Shown here piece by piece: positions 38,047 to 48,971 of a stretch of 64,000 nucleotides of DNA. The position numbers and the translations under genes are program-made. This DNA comes from Aptenodytes patagonicus (lineage: Eukaryota; Chordata; Aves; Sphenisciformes; Spheniscidae), in assembly GCF_965638725.1 (NCBI RefSeq), contig NC_134951.1, positions 24,063,746 through 24,127,745 on the forward strand, read 5' to 3'. Below the pieces are notes generated by a model. It was not told where the DNA came from, made no database searches, and saw only the letters and a list, made by a program, of their open reading frames with translations. Position 1 is the stretch's first letter, and each line of letters opens with the position of its first letter.

Positions 38047-41000
38047 CAATCTTAAGTTTTTATGGATTGCTCCGAGATAGCCCATAGATTCCAGAAATTT
38101 ACCAATAACAAGCTCAAAACTAGGGTTGAGCAAAAGGCATCACACACTGATTGTTTAAAAAGGTAAAATAACCCCAAACCAACACACTAAAATGGCACAC
38201 ATCACCTCCTTCCCCACTTACCACTTTTACTAAATAACACAAATACATACACCTGTTCCTAAAAATATGTTTAAACAGAGTCCTATCTATCTCTTGTGGA
38301 CCATCCTATCTCACTGCAAAGTAGGTAAGAATTGCTGCAAAGTATAATTTCTTAAAAGAAACCAACACAAAACCACCACCCCACCCCCCCCCCCCCCCAA
38401 AAAAAAAGAACCACCCACACAAAACACAGAACCCCGAAGACCACGTTATGTCAGGCTCTACATATTCAGCTATCTGTGAGCATGAGTTACTCTCATAGAC
38501 TTTCTAAATACAAAGCCATTGGATCTATCATTTCTGCCTCTTCTTTCATTACCAAGTTGGCCTTTCTCCTTGGCTAGATTTCTTATCCAGGCACAAGGTT
38601 GAAGTCAGCAACAAAAAAAGGCCTAAGTTCCCCCCCCCCCCCGCCCCTGCAAAGGTTTTAATGGCAGAATCAATTACACTTGCTTTAGTGCAATTTCTAC
38701 ATTTAATCACAGAAAACAGATATTTGTGATTTATTCAACTACAATCCAAATAAAATTTAGATCTTGGTAAGCTGTAATAAATCTTTGGTCACTGAAAGCA
38801 ACATGCATTGTTAATTGCTTGGGGGTGGAGAGGAGCAAGATACCTCTCCCAGAGCAAAAGAAAATAGTATCAGGCATCAAACTCCATTTCTAATTACTGA
38901 TAAACATATATTGATGAAAGAAGAGACATCCACCCTAAAAAATGAGTTTTATCCTTTTTTTCACAGAAAAACCCTCAAAGTATTTTCCAAAAATTATGTT
39001 GAGTTTAAAAAACAAAAATAAAAAATAAATCAAGATGTTTAAGAAGGAAGGTTGTTCTTAAACAATTAGAAAAAGGAAAAAACACTAGTGTTTTTTCTGC
39101 AAGAATTAAGCTGTTTAATATCCGATATGGTCATTTAAAAAAACCCCAACAAACCAACAAAACCCTAAAACTAAGGAACTGCAATCTCATTTCAATCCCT
39201 ATTACAAGTATGAGCTTCCTGCCCCAAGCCCAAGTCATTTGACTCATCACACAGAGATGAAAATAGCACTCCTCGATACAATACTCTCACTGTTTAAAGC
39301 CTTTTGTTACTGTTGTTACTGATCACTATCAATTGGCTGCATTTGATTTTCAGTTTAATCTCTCAAATACAAAGTCTCCTGCAGTACCACTAGATCATCC
39401 TTCGTACGGCATACTAACTTTTGTGTCACTTCTTATAAGCAGTTAAGGTTGTTAATGTATACTACACCTACACCAATATCTTAACTCTACCCTTCAGCAG
39501 CTGGAATGCCACTCTATAACCCTTTACGACAGTGTTACCTCGGGGCTGCACAAACTTTCAAGAATGATGACTACAGCTTTAAAGATGCAGTTGGTGATGT
39601 TTAACAGCTATGAATTATGAATCCAGCTGTCCCAGAGAGGATAATCATCCTGTCAGTAATACATATAATGACAACTGCTAGTACCTCTAGCCCTGTTACG
39701 AATCATTGGTACATGAGCAACTGAAAAACAAAAAGACGCACAAAACGCAAAAAAATTTGCACTTTCTCACTTACACCTGCCCAATCCTTTCCCGGCAAAG
39801 TGAAGTGCATTTCACTTACCTGCACTGCTGCCTTACTGTCTTTCAGCTATTTAGATTCTCTTCGTTGGCAATTAGACCCATGACCTACAAGCTGTTGACC
39901 ATCCCCTTTATTCTGTATTGTGACCCAGTTCAATACAAAAAAAAAAAGCTCCAGTGTTCACTTGTAATACAGGCAAAAGTCTATCTTCAGCATCTTCAAC
40001 CTACTCCTATACACAGGAGCAAATCCAACCTTAAAGAGAAGCATCTAAACCTTCTTTTTCAGCTCTTTTCTGAGACACCTGTCTTTTTCAAAGTGTATAT
40101 AGTTTTACACAATACAAAGTCAACAGTTTCCATAAATGCTATCAGCTGTAGAGGTTGATCAGATGAGCTTGTAAACTCTTCCAAATTTGTTATTTCATCC
40201 CAGGTGACCACGTGGCTTCCCATCATCCTTTTACTCCTCGCTGTATTTTCTTCCCAATCTTAAGTCATCGCTCCTTAGAGTGGCTGAAGAAAACTTAAGT
40301 GATTTCTAAGTTTACACAGTAAAGACAAACACTCAGCATGATCATTTTAGCTTTCTCTTCCACCCTACAGAAACAAATGGTTCTTTATTTGACCTTTGGT
40401 TTTAAACAATTTGAGCGCTTTGGAATTTGTTTCCCCCACTCTCAGCTCTAGAGACATGCATTTATTTACAAGTGAATGAACTCAGTCTTCCCAACTCTCT
40501 AACTTCCCCCCAAAAGACATCAATTTGTAATTCTCTGCCTTTCCTCAACGAAGTCACACTAGAAGCAAAACAGTTACTCCATCAGCCTTCTCCATTTCTC
40601 ACAATGAAGCTGCTTCTAAAACAAAGATATTACTAACCTGTTTTTATTCTTCCTTCAAAACTATCACTAGTTGCAGTCAGCCAGCAAATAGCTTAAACAC
40701 TAACCCTTGCTGTTCAGTCTCACCCTCACGTTGTTATCCTCACAGGAAGGATTCCAGCTTCAGGATGCTGGAACTGTTTGAAAACTCAAGAGCCAGCCAC
40801 AAAGTCACTACAGCAGGCAAGCACTCAGCTCTCTTACAGCTCAGCCCTAACTCAACCCCTCTTAAGAACAAGATATCACTTAAAGAAAACCTGTATTTTT
40901 ATTATTGCATTCTTCCTGCACACGGCCATGTCTTGTAAAACATAAAGGCAAACCAAATGTACTGAAGTTATGCTTGGACAGGGGAAGGCTTTTTTTTTTT

Positions 41001-41083
41001 CTTTGCAAGCACTGTACCATGGTTATTTCAGAATTGTGCTAACTCGCTTTAAATAAGCCAAGCTGTGTGGTCACTAACGAGTA
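38047..41083 (-). other. Intron 1 of the minus-strand gene, promoter-proximal part
   Basis: AT-rich intron with C runs at 38384-38398 (followed by nine A) and 38630-38642. The 150-codon open frame at 39706-40158 crosses an 11-A run and has no recognisable protein. No repeat family seen. Confidence 0.55.
38384..38407. repeat. C15 run followed by A9
   Basis: Simple homopolymer pair in intron 1. A second C run lies at 38630-38642. Confidence 0.92.
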
Positions 41084-41101
41084 CACGTGCATATGCACGT
41101 G
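41084..41101. promoter_or_regulatory. Perfect 18-bp palindrome with two E-boxes
   Basis: CACGTGCATATGCACGTG is identical on both strands and contains two CACGTG E-boxes around a CATATG core (itself an E-box form). It sits about 70 bases outside the left edge of the CpG island, in intron 1 of the minus-strand gene. CACGTG is the known binding site of bHLH factors such as USF, MYC/MAX and CLOCK/BMAL1. Binding is inferred only. Confidence 0.7.
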
Positions 41102-41679
41102 AGAAAAAAAGGCGTTCGTCTTAAAATACTTTGTGATCGAAGCAGTAATTTTATTTACTCCCCCCTCCTAGCCCGCAGTCAGGAATACACAGCAGGAACT
41201 CCCCCTGGCGCCTCCGAGCCAGAGGGGTGCAGGACCGGAGCTCCGAGAAGGGCCTAGACCGTGAGGCCGCGCTGCTGCCGGCCGGCCGGCCGACCGTCTG
41301 CTCACCCTGCACACCTGCCGCCCCCGCCCTTCCCCGGCCGGCCCCTCCCCGGCTCCACCTCAGGGTCCCTCCCACGGGGAGCTATCCCCCAAGGCGGCCC
41401 CAGGCCGCCCGCCTCCCCCGCTGCCGGGCTCCCCTCCCCGCCCACCCCCGGCTTCCCACCGCCCTCACCCGCTGGGAAGGGCGCCGAGGAGAGGGACACG
41501 CGAGTCCCGCGGCGCGGCCGCGAGGAACCACGGCAGCACGGTACGCCCAGACGGAAACGCGCCTCAGCTGAGGGCGGCCGCGCCCCCCCGGCTCCCTCTG
41601 TCGCCAGCCCCAAGGAGCAGGCACGGCAGTAGTGACGCCCCCGCTCGATACCCCCGCACCCGGCACGGCCTGGCCTTAC

Positions 41680-41701
41680 CTTCCCTCCTGCTCAGGGCCA
41701 T
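41680..41701 (-). CDS. Exon 1 coding part of the unrecognised minus-strand gene
   Basis: On the minus strand GGGCCATGGCC supplies a start codon in a reasonable Kozak setting (C at -3 is not ideal, G at +4 is good), followed by MALSRRE and a G, then the strong donor GGGAAG|gtaagg. Twenty-two coding bases leave phase 1, which is exactly what exon 2 needs; the junction codon becomes GTG (Val). The position inside a CpG island, with GC boxes and a CCAAT box 125-200 bases upstream on the minus strand, fits a first exon. The upstream frame stays open for more than 150 codons, but only because of GC richness, so the first good ATG is preferred. An additional exon between 25.4 and 41.7 kb cannot be excluded. 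Confidence 0.8.
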
Positions 41702-41825
41702 GGCCCCGGGCGCACGGGCGGCCCCCTCCGAGGAGCCCGACCTGCCCCGCACAGCCGGCAGCTTCGCGCTCGCCCTCCTTCCTGCTCGCCGCCGCGCCTG
41801 TCCGTCACGGGACTGGAGGCGCGCC

Positions 41826-41898
41826 ATTGGCGGAGGCGACGGCGGGGGCGTGCCCGCGCCGCCGGCTGGGCGCCGCGCGGCCCCGCCCCGCCCCGCCC
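41826..41898 (-). promoter_or_regulatory. CCAAT box and GC boxes upstream of the minus-strand start
   Basis: ATTGG at 41826-41830 is CCAAT on the minus strand, and ccccgccccgccccgccc at 41881-41898 is a run of SP1-type GC boxes. With CCAAT usually 60-100 bases before the start, the minus-strand transcription start would be near 41730-41770, giving a short 5' leader before the ATG. There is no TATA box, as is usual for island promoters. Confidence 0.6.
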
Positions 41899-41939
41899 AC
41901 CGTGGCAGGCGCGGTGCCCGCGGGCTCCGGCAGGGGGAG

Positions 41940-42080
41940 CGCGGCTGCGCAGAGCCGGCGGGCGCCGCCGCCGCGCGCGCGGGAGCGAGGGCGGGGGTGC
42001 GCGCGGGGGGGGGGGCGGCGCGCGGCGGGCGGCCCCGGCGGCGCGCGGGGAGCGGACGGCGGCGGCGGCGCCCCGGCGGG
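41940..42080 (+). other. Putative noncoding first exon of a divergent plus-strand transcript
   Basis: ccccggcggg at 42071-42080 is followed by gtgagt (42081-42086), a near-consensus donor. The GC-rich sequence upstream, back to about 41900, has no ATG on the plus strand, so the exon would be 5' untranslated. The start point is a guess. It lies on the far side of the GC and CCAAT boxes from the minus-strand gene, a common arrangement for head-to-head gene pairs. The next exon was not identified with certainty. Confidence 0.4.
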
Positions 42081-42221
42081 GTGAGTCGCGCCGGGGTGAT
42101 GCTGGGCGCACGGCGCTGCTCCCGCTCTCGGCCGGGCGTCTCCTTCACCTGACCGGCAGCCCCGCGCGCAGCCCGCACCCGCCGCGTTAATAATGCACTA
42201 GAATGTCAGCGCTGAGAAAGG

Positions 42222-42250
42222 TAGGGAGGGAGGGAAGGGAGGGGAGGGGG
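42222..42250 (+). repeat. G-quadruplex-type run of GGG/GGGG units
   Basis: Six G runs of three to five, separated by single A or AA, directly after the possible donor at 42221. Matches the usual G3+N1-7 quadruplex pattern. A role in transcription is inferred only. Confidence 0.8.
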
Positions 42251-42597
42251 CCGCCGTCGGGGCGGCGGGCGCGCCGCTCGCGGGATGCCTCCGCCCAGGC
42301 AGCGGAGGGAACGGGGGGTGCCGGTGCCGCGGCTCCGGCCGCTGCGTGCGGGGACCGCCGCCGTCGGGGACGGGTGCCCGGGCAGCGGGGCGAGGGCGCG
42401 CCAGCCGCGCCGTCGGTTGTGGTGTCCTCCCCCATCATCCGCGCGTCCCGGCGCCGCGCTGGCCGTGGCGGGGTCTCGCCGTGGCGGGGGTCTCGCCTCG
42501 GCACAGCCCGGGCAGGACGGTTGCGCGGCGGGGTGCCGTGTGCCGGCGCGGGGCGGCTGCGGGCTGGCACCGGCCGCGGAGCGCGGGGAGAGGCGGC

Positions 42598-42611
42598 GGG
42601 GGGGGGGGGGG
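42598..42611. repeat. Poly-G run (14 G) in the CpG island
   Basis: Homopolymer G in the island; another of 11 G lies at 42005-42015. Confidence 0.9.
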
Positions 42612-43354
42612 CACGGACGGACCCTCCGTGCGGCCGGTTTGGCCGGAGGGAGCGGCGGGGCGGGGGATGCTGCGCGCGGAGCCGCAGTACCGGCGGCGAT
42701 TTAAATTTTGGGAGCGTGTGATTCTCGGGGCTGCCCCGCGAGGAGGGGCCGGGGGAGCCGGGGCTGCAGCCGCGCCGCCGCCTGCACCGCTTCACCCCCT
42801 TTCCTTCCCGGCCGCCATGCCTTGCCGTGCCGCGGAGGGCGCGAGTACGTCGGAGGGGCTGCGCTGCCCTCCCCCGGCCTCTCACGGCCCCCTGGAGGGG
42901 CGGCCCGGCCCCGAGGGGCGGCGGGGCCGCAGCCCGGCAGCCGAGGAGGGGCGGGCGGCGGGTGCGTCCCGCGCGTTACCAGCGCCGGCTCCGCGCATCG
43001 GCCCCGCCGCGGGCGCGCAGGGCTCGGCGCAGCTGGAAAAGTCCGCGGGCGCGCAGCCGGAGCGCGGAGGCGGGCGCCGGGGGCCGGACGCATCTGCCGC
43101 GCTGCCCCCGGTCGCCGGGGCGATCACGGGCGGCCCTCCCCGCGGGGAGCGTGGTGTTTGCAGCCGGCTTGGCCGAGCGCCTCCGCGGTCCTTTGAAACA
43201 CCGTCTGCCGGAGAAATAAAATAATTGACCAGCATCACGCTAAAACCGCAGCGCGCCCCGGCCCGTCTCGCCTCCCCGAAACGCGCCTCCCGGAGCGGAG
43301 CCGGCAAAGCGCCCGGCGGCCGCCACCTCGGGGCGGGTGCGGGGCGGGCGGCTC

Positions 43355-43410
43355 CGGCCCGGTCCGGTCCGGTGCGATGCGGTGGGGCCGGTGCGGGTCG
43401 GTCCGGGGGA
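43355..43410. repeat. Imperfect CGGTC/CGGTG short repeats
   Basis: Several ccggtcc and cggtgcg units follow one another (43358-43410). Simple GC-rich repeat at the right side of the island. Confidence 0.7.
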
Positions 43411-43562
43411 GGGGAGCGGGGGGAGCCCTCCAGCCGGCGGGAAGCGCCGAAGGGGCTTTCTCCCGCGGCCCCGCTTTCTGTCGCCTTCGTAACCTAATTC
43501 TTAGGCTGCTGGTGCCCCAGTTCCGATAGCGGTGCGGGTGCCGTACAGCTTGGCGTTTAGCG

Positions 43563-43575
43563 ACACGTGCATATG
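43563..43575. promoter_or_regulatory. E-box plus CATATG, copy of the left-edge motif
   Basis: ACACGTGCATATG here is identical over 13 bases to 41083-41095, part of the 18-bp palindrome at the other side of the island. Contains CACGTG. Possible shared bHLH control, or chance. Confidence 0.5.
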
Positions 43576-46500
43576 TAAGTGCTTCGGCCTCAACTTCCCT
43601 GAAACTTCCAAGGGTTTCTAGTCTGCAGCGACGAACCTCTTGTTGTTTGTTTCTGATGGTGCTTCGTTACGGCACGGGCTTACACCGGCTTAATGTGTCT
43701 TGGGAGCAGGTGATATTTGAAGCTCTTCCAAATCAAAGCACTTAGAATGAGATCAAGTGCTCCAATCACTCTAGGTGGTGTGAGCCCAAGAAGAAGGCTG
43801 CGAAACTCAAGTGCCCTTCTCGGTGCTGGAGTGTTTTGTGTATATTTCTGTGTGCTTTGGAGTAGCATCGCGAGCGGAGCACTAGCAAAATTTTAAATAC
43901 TGAATACCTCAAGTCATGTAGGTAGTAGATGGCTGCAAGGGGGCATCCTGCTAGGAGGAAGGGTCACCCGAATGTGACCGAGTGCAAATCCAAGTGTAGG
44001 TGACTGAGAAATCTCGTGTGGGGTCTTAGTAGCTGAATGCTTTGTACCGCAGCTTGGGATATGTCGGGGGAGCCCGTTGGTTGTACTGGACTTTTTTTAA
44101 AAAGCGGCTCTGGTCTAGAGCAGGGGATGATACTGTTTTATAATGCAAATGTGTTTGAGGTATCAGCCTTTCACATCTGTGATTAGTTTCATTTCTGTCT
44201 CGTGTTTTATCTGGAAAACAGGTAAAATAGGAAGAGTAGAAGTTTTATATTTCTGTGCTTTCAGCAATATAGCAATTATACTTTCATTTCCAGATGGTTT
44301 GCACAAAGCACTTTCTTTCAGAATTGCAAGTTTTAATTTTACTGCGTGTAGCTATTTTTACAGTGCTAACCAGATTTTATCATATATATTTGAACGGTTG
44401 TTCCCCCCCCCCATCATTTTGCATGCTTTTCAAGACCTCTGGTATGTGATTAAAATGAACTCAGATGATGTTTAATAGTTTTATGAATTACAATGTTATG
44501 CATTGAAAATTTAATTCTGAGTGCTGTAGTCAGACCCTGTGTGATCTGACATAATATTCCCAAGTTAAAGAATGCATTTATTATGCCATTGTTCAGTTAC
44601 ACACGAAGTAAAAACTATAGGACTGTCAAATAATTTCGGTGATTCTATTTTCAATTATTTTTAGCTTTTCATTTTAGTACTATGAAGTGCTATTTGCATT
44701 CAGTTACACATATATCTAGTTTGCAGTAGAACAGTACAGGGCATACCTCTTTCTTAACTTCTTAGAATTTCTAGTCCCCCTGAAATGAGTTTAAATTTCT
44801 GGTACAAGTTGAAGTTACACTTAGAGTGAAGCCAGAAATGTTTTAAGCAAGCATTTAACAACCAGCAAACACAGACTGCTTTTGACAGAGGTGTTGAGGA
44901 GAATGTGTTTTGTCTATGTAATGCGTAAAACCGCACAGTCGAATCCAGGATTCGCTGAATCGATGGTAATATTCCTAACGACTTAATGGGATCAGAATTT
45001 CACATTTGTGTAGGGCAAAGTCCCACCAGTATTAATGGTGATATTGCTGGCTCTGCCAAGCTGTTAAAAGTTACCAAATCAAGACAAAAATGTCAAGGTC
45101 CATTATGGCTAACTAAAAATTATATTCTAATAAATTCCAATATATGAAGCAAGTTACTTTAATATTAGTTGGTAGATGTGATAGGAGAAATATATCCCTG
45201 AATAGGACATTCTTACTGATCCTGAGGAAAGCTTGGATTCGGTTTCCACTGTGTCTGGACACCAGGTAGCATCCTGCCCAGAGGGTACCCTCTGCAGGCT
45301 TTCCTGGACATTGCTCATCCTGGTCAAGTTAGCACTTCACAGCTACGACAGTTTTTTCTGGCAGCGGATGTTCTAATAGGAAGCATTCATAGACGCAGTC
45401 TGGATGACTAAATATCAGCTTGACTGAGAGCTTTGTCTGGCTAAATTATGGAAATTGGAGTAATTATTGGGATAGTTTTTGTGTGCCTTAACAAAGGTGG
45501 TAAAATGTTTTGCACCTGCCTTTGCAGGAACTTTTTTTGCTGTTTGCAATTACACGTAGTCAAAGCAATTTCCTTGTATAGCTATGATAATCCTATGAGT
45601 AGTTTGGGTAATAAAAAGAACATTGAAATAAACCCTTGTTTTTTCTAAGGTATACCATCAGGGGGCCCTTTCAAACTGCATCAGTCAAACAAAAACAGCT
45701 GCTTCAGTTCTACTCCATGAACAAGACAAGTCTTATTTGCTGCTTCAGTTCATCACTACAGTAAATTTGTTTATCTAACCATGCATGGTGAACGAGAGGA
45801 CCGCTAATGCAGAAAGTTAGCGTTAGCTCATCAATTATGATTGTATTTAAGAGAGACTTTCAGTTCTTAGAAATGTATTATATGGGCCAAAATACCCCAC
45901 CTGAATCTAAAATATTCTGTTTGCTAAATGGGTAGTTTTGTTTGAATAACTACAGAAAAAAAAGGTACATGTAGTACAGTTTGCCTTGCAAAAATTCATA
46001 GTCATCCACGAACCATATGGCTTTCTTACCTCTAGTAGAGAAATATCTCTCTGCATGGCAGATACAGTATGTCAACAGCTGTGATCAAATATAAGTAGAA
46101 GTGGGCATGGATGAATCAGAATCTCTTTTAAAGTAGACCTGTTGGAGACCAAAACTTCTCATATTTCAGTCCATATATATCTCCATTATAGAATTATATT
46201 TCCCGAAACAGATTATAGTTCATCAGAGCTACTCTCTGTTGTAGGGGCCAAAATGATTCATTAAAGTAAAACAAGTACTATTCCTGTGATATTTATTTAG
46301 GAAATGTCAAGTAGCAGTTTATTAATTTAGTACATGCTCAGTTGTGATGAGAGGATGGAAGTCACTGCAGCTAGATTTCTCAATCAGTGTTTCGATGCAT
46401 GCATATATATTTGGTCTCACTTTGCTTTTATCTGTTTTTCACTGTACTTTCTTAAATACTTGTTTTGTGCATAAAATTTACTTCTCTTCCATGCATTTTC

Positions 46501-48912
46501 ATTCCACGTTTGTCACATTTCTCTATCCTTGCCAGTTTTGAAAATGAACAACAAATAGCTTCCAGTATGGCCTTGGCCTTTAGCCCTTAGATTTTTTTGT
46601 ACTTTTATAACCATATATTCTTACAATCTAAAAAGACTTTCTTTCCACTTTTGGTAGTAAATGTAGTATACACCTGCAGTTAGCAGAGATGCATGAGGTA
46701 TACCATAGGTGAAAGCTTTTATCTCACAAGGGGAATCAGTGTCTGTTATCTTCAGTAGATGCTGGTACCGCTGTGTGTAGATAAATTGACAATAATGAAA
46801 CATGTCAAAAATATGGTCAAATACATACATAAATCCAACAAGGCAAAAATCAGTAATTTAGAGATTCAGATTGTACATATACACAAATGATAGAAAGAGA
46901 AGTATACACCAGAGCTTTCTATCTATCTATAGCTCCCTGTCTTGGGTCCTTCGTAGCTGTTCCTTCTCCACCCAAAATCCTTCCACCACTCTCAATTTTG
47001 TATCTTCCATCTTAAATACTCTCTTTAAAAAGTAAATTTGTTATGTCGAAGGAAAGAAGAGCATCTTAGGCTTGTCAGATTGACCTGAGCTCGGTTTGAC
47101 CACAAAAAGTTGTTGCAAGCCAAAGTTTATTCTCGCAAGTGTAAAGGTTAAGTCTTGATAATGAAGTTGAAAACAGGAAAGCGTAAAACTAGGAAACACA
47201 AATTTGGAGAAATTGGACACCGGTCTCTTGTGTAGTGGTCATTTAAGGTGTCTCTGATACATACTTCCTCTTGGAAGCAGAGAGGCTGCTCGAGCGATGT
47301 TCAGCCTCTGGAGTGCTGCCTTTCAGAGGGAACAGCTCTCCTGCATTGCCCTGGAGAGGTAGCAGGTCAGTACTGAGAATAACAATTAAAACATTTTTTT
47401 GTACCGCGTCCTTATTATCTTTCTTCTTTAATTTAGGTGATACTGTATTTTCAATAATCCCTAAGGCGCGGGGGAGAATGCAAATTAATTGTTGAAGCTT
47501 GTCTGGAATCCAATTGCCCTTAGCATGCCAGGGTTTTTTAATATGTTGATTTCCTACATGAGATTTATTTTTGTGCATTGGAGGTCAGCTGAATTAGTTT
47601 CCTGTGATTCTTTACTTCTTGACAGTATGACTTGCATTGTAAAACTTTTTAATGCCTTAATAATGTTATGCAAATTACGTATCATAAAATATCAGCAAAG
47701 TCTCCAACAATTCTCCTAGTTTTGCAACTGGATAGGCTGGTGACTTTTCATAGAAACCATGTGCGGTATTATTAATGATGCAGATAATCAACTTAGCCTT
47801 TAAGGAAACTTTGTCCAAACCGTTTCACTCTTGCATGGTGATTTTTAGGGCTCATGCAGCTGCAGGGGTACAGAAGTATGTTATTGTATTATTGTGTGTT
47901 TTACTGGCAGTGAGGAGTAGAAAGAACTTCCCAGCTTTCACGCCTGCCTTCTGGTTTCACAGGTAGCCCATAAAAATAACACAGAACAAATAGCTTCAAT
48001 CACCACAAGTGTGAGGTTATTTTTGACCCTCTTTTTTTCCCCTGAATGGCAGACAGTAGAGAGAGAATCTCAAGTAGTTACTACTCCTTTTATTTCTTAT
48101 AGAGTAATCTAAAAATAGGAGGGGAAGGAAAAAACCCCAGAAGATCTTCCACTTCCACATTCTTATTGATTTATGGCTTAATAAGTCATTGGGATATAAA
48201 GCTACAGAGCATAAACACTCTTACTCTATCGAATTTGTCTAAACAGAGTCCAAGTGAGATAAAAAATGACAGTTCTGCTTCATTCATGCAGAGTGAAATT
48301 CTTTCCAAAGAGCATCAGTGTAAGGCCACCTTTATCCTCTGCGCAACAGCAGATTTCACTTAAATGAACAAATATATTCTTTAGTTTTAGAGATTGACAA
48401 CAGTTATCTTCCCTGATGAGCAGAAAGGAGGACAAAGCTTGCTTTTCTTCCTTTGATTTACTTCCCTTGGTCTTGCAGCCTTTCAAATCCTGCGTAGATG
48501 AATCTACAGGAAGAATCTGGGCCTTTTTTAGTGCTAGAAAAGGAAATGAAAAAGCACAATCAAGTTTCTTGAAAAGACTATGTATCTGTCTGAATTCTTT
48601 ATCATACTCTTAACCAGGCTTCCTCATGATACCACAGTGTAGAGGAAATAATGTGTAGACTTAATAATGCTTATTTGTTTTTTTAAAATTGGGACATGAA
48701 GACATCACATAGCAAGAAGATGGTGCATATGAGTAAGACGTATTAATATCCTCTAGCTGGGAAGACTTTGGGCTCCCATTGGTGAGAGTGACACAAGGTT
48801 CATCTTCCCTCTGAAGGAGGATTCAAGCTCCTCTGATGTTTCCAGCCCTTTCTGGCTGCAGGACATGAAACTGGTCTTTTCTTTGATGGCGACTTGTGAC
48901 TTTGTTATCCAG
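43576..48912. other. AT-rich DNA right of the island, no gene supported
   Basis: May be intron of the divergent plus-strand transcript or intergenic. Contains a C run at 44403-44411. Open frames are short and unremarkable; those at 47243-47578 have no motif or splice support. No recognised repeat family. Confidence 0.55.
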
Positions 48913-48971
48913 CATCTGGCCTGTTTTTTGGCTATTTTGGGGTTATCTTTGCCATAATGTTTTACTTAAAG

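Larger units (their letters stand above)
41150..43500. promoter_or_regulatory. CpG island, probable bidirectional promoter
   Basis: About 2.3 kb of very GC-rich, CpG-dense DNA in an otherwise AT-rich window. It holds the start codon and first donor of the minus-strand gene (41680-41701), GC boxes (41881-41898), a CCAAT box in minus orientation (ATTGG at 41826-41830) and a strong plus-strand splice donor at 42081. Long open frames on both strands here are the normal effect of few AT-rich stop codons and are not taken as genes. CpG islands of this kind mark vertebrate promoters, often of broadly expressed genes. Confidence 0.9.

Noticed and set aside
39706..40158. 150-codon plus-strand open frame
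   Set aside because: Lys/Leu/Thr-rich, passes through an 11-A run and shows no known domain.
41227..43497. Many long overlapping open frames on both strands (up to 292 codons)
   Set aside because: They lie in the CpG island, where stop codons are rare. They are rich in Ala, Arg, Gly and Pro, overlap in several frames and match no protein I know. Only the short MALSRRE exon has splice and frame support.
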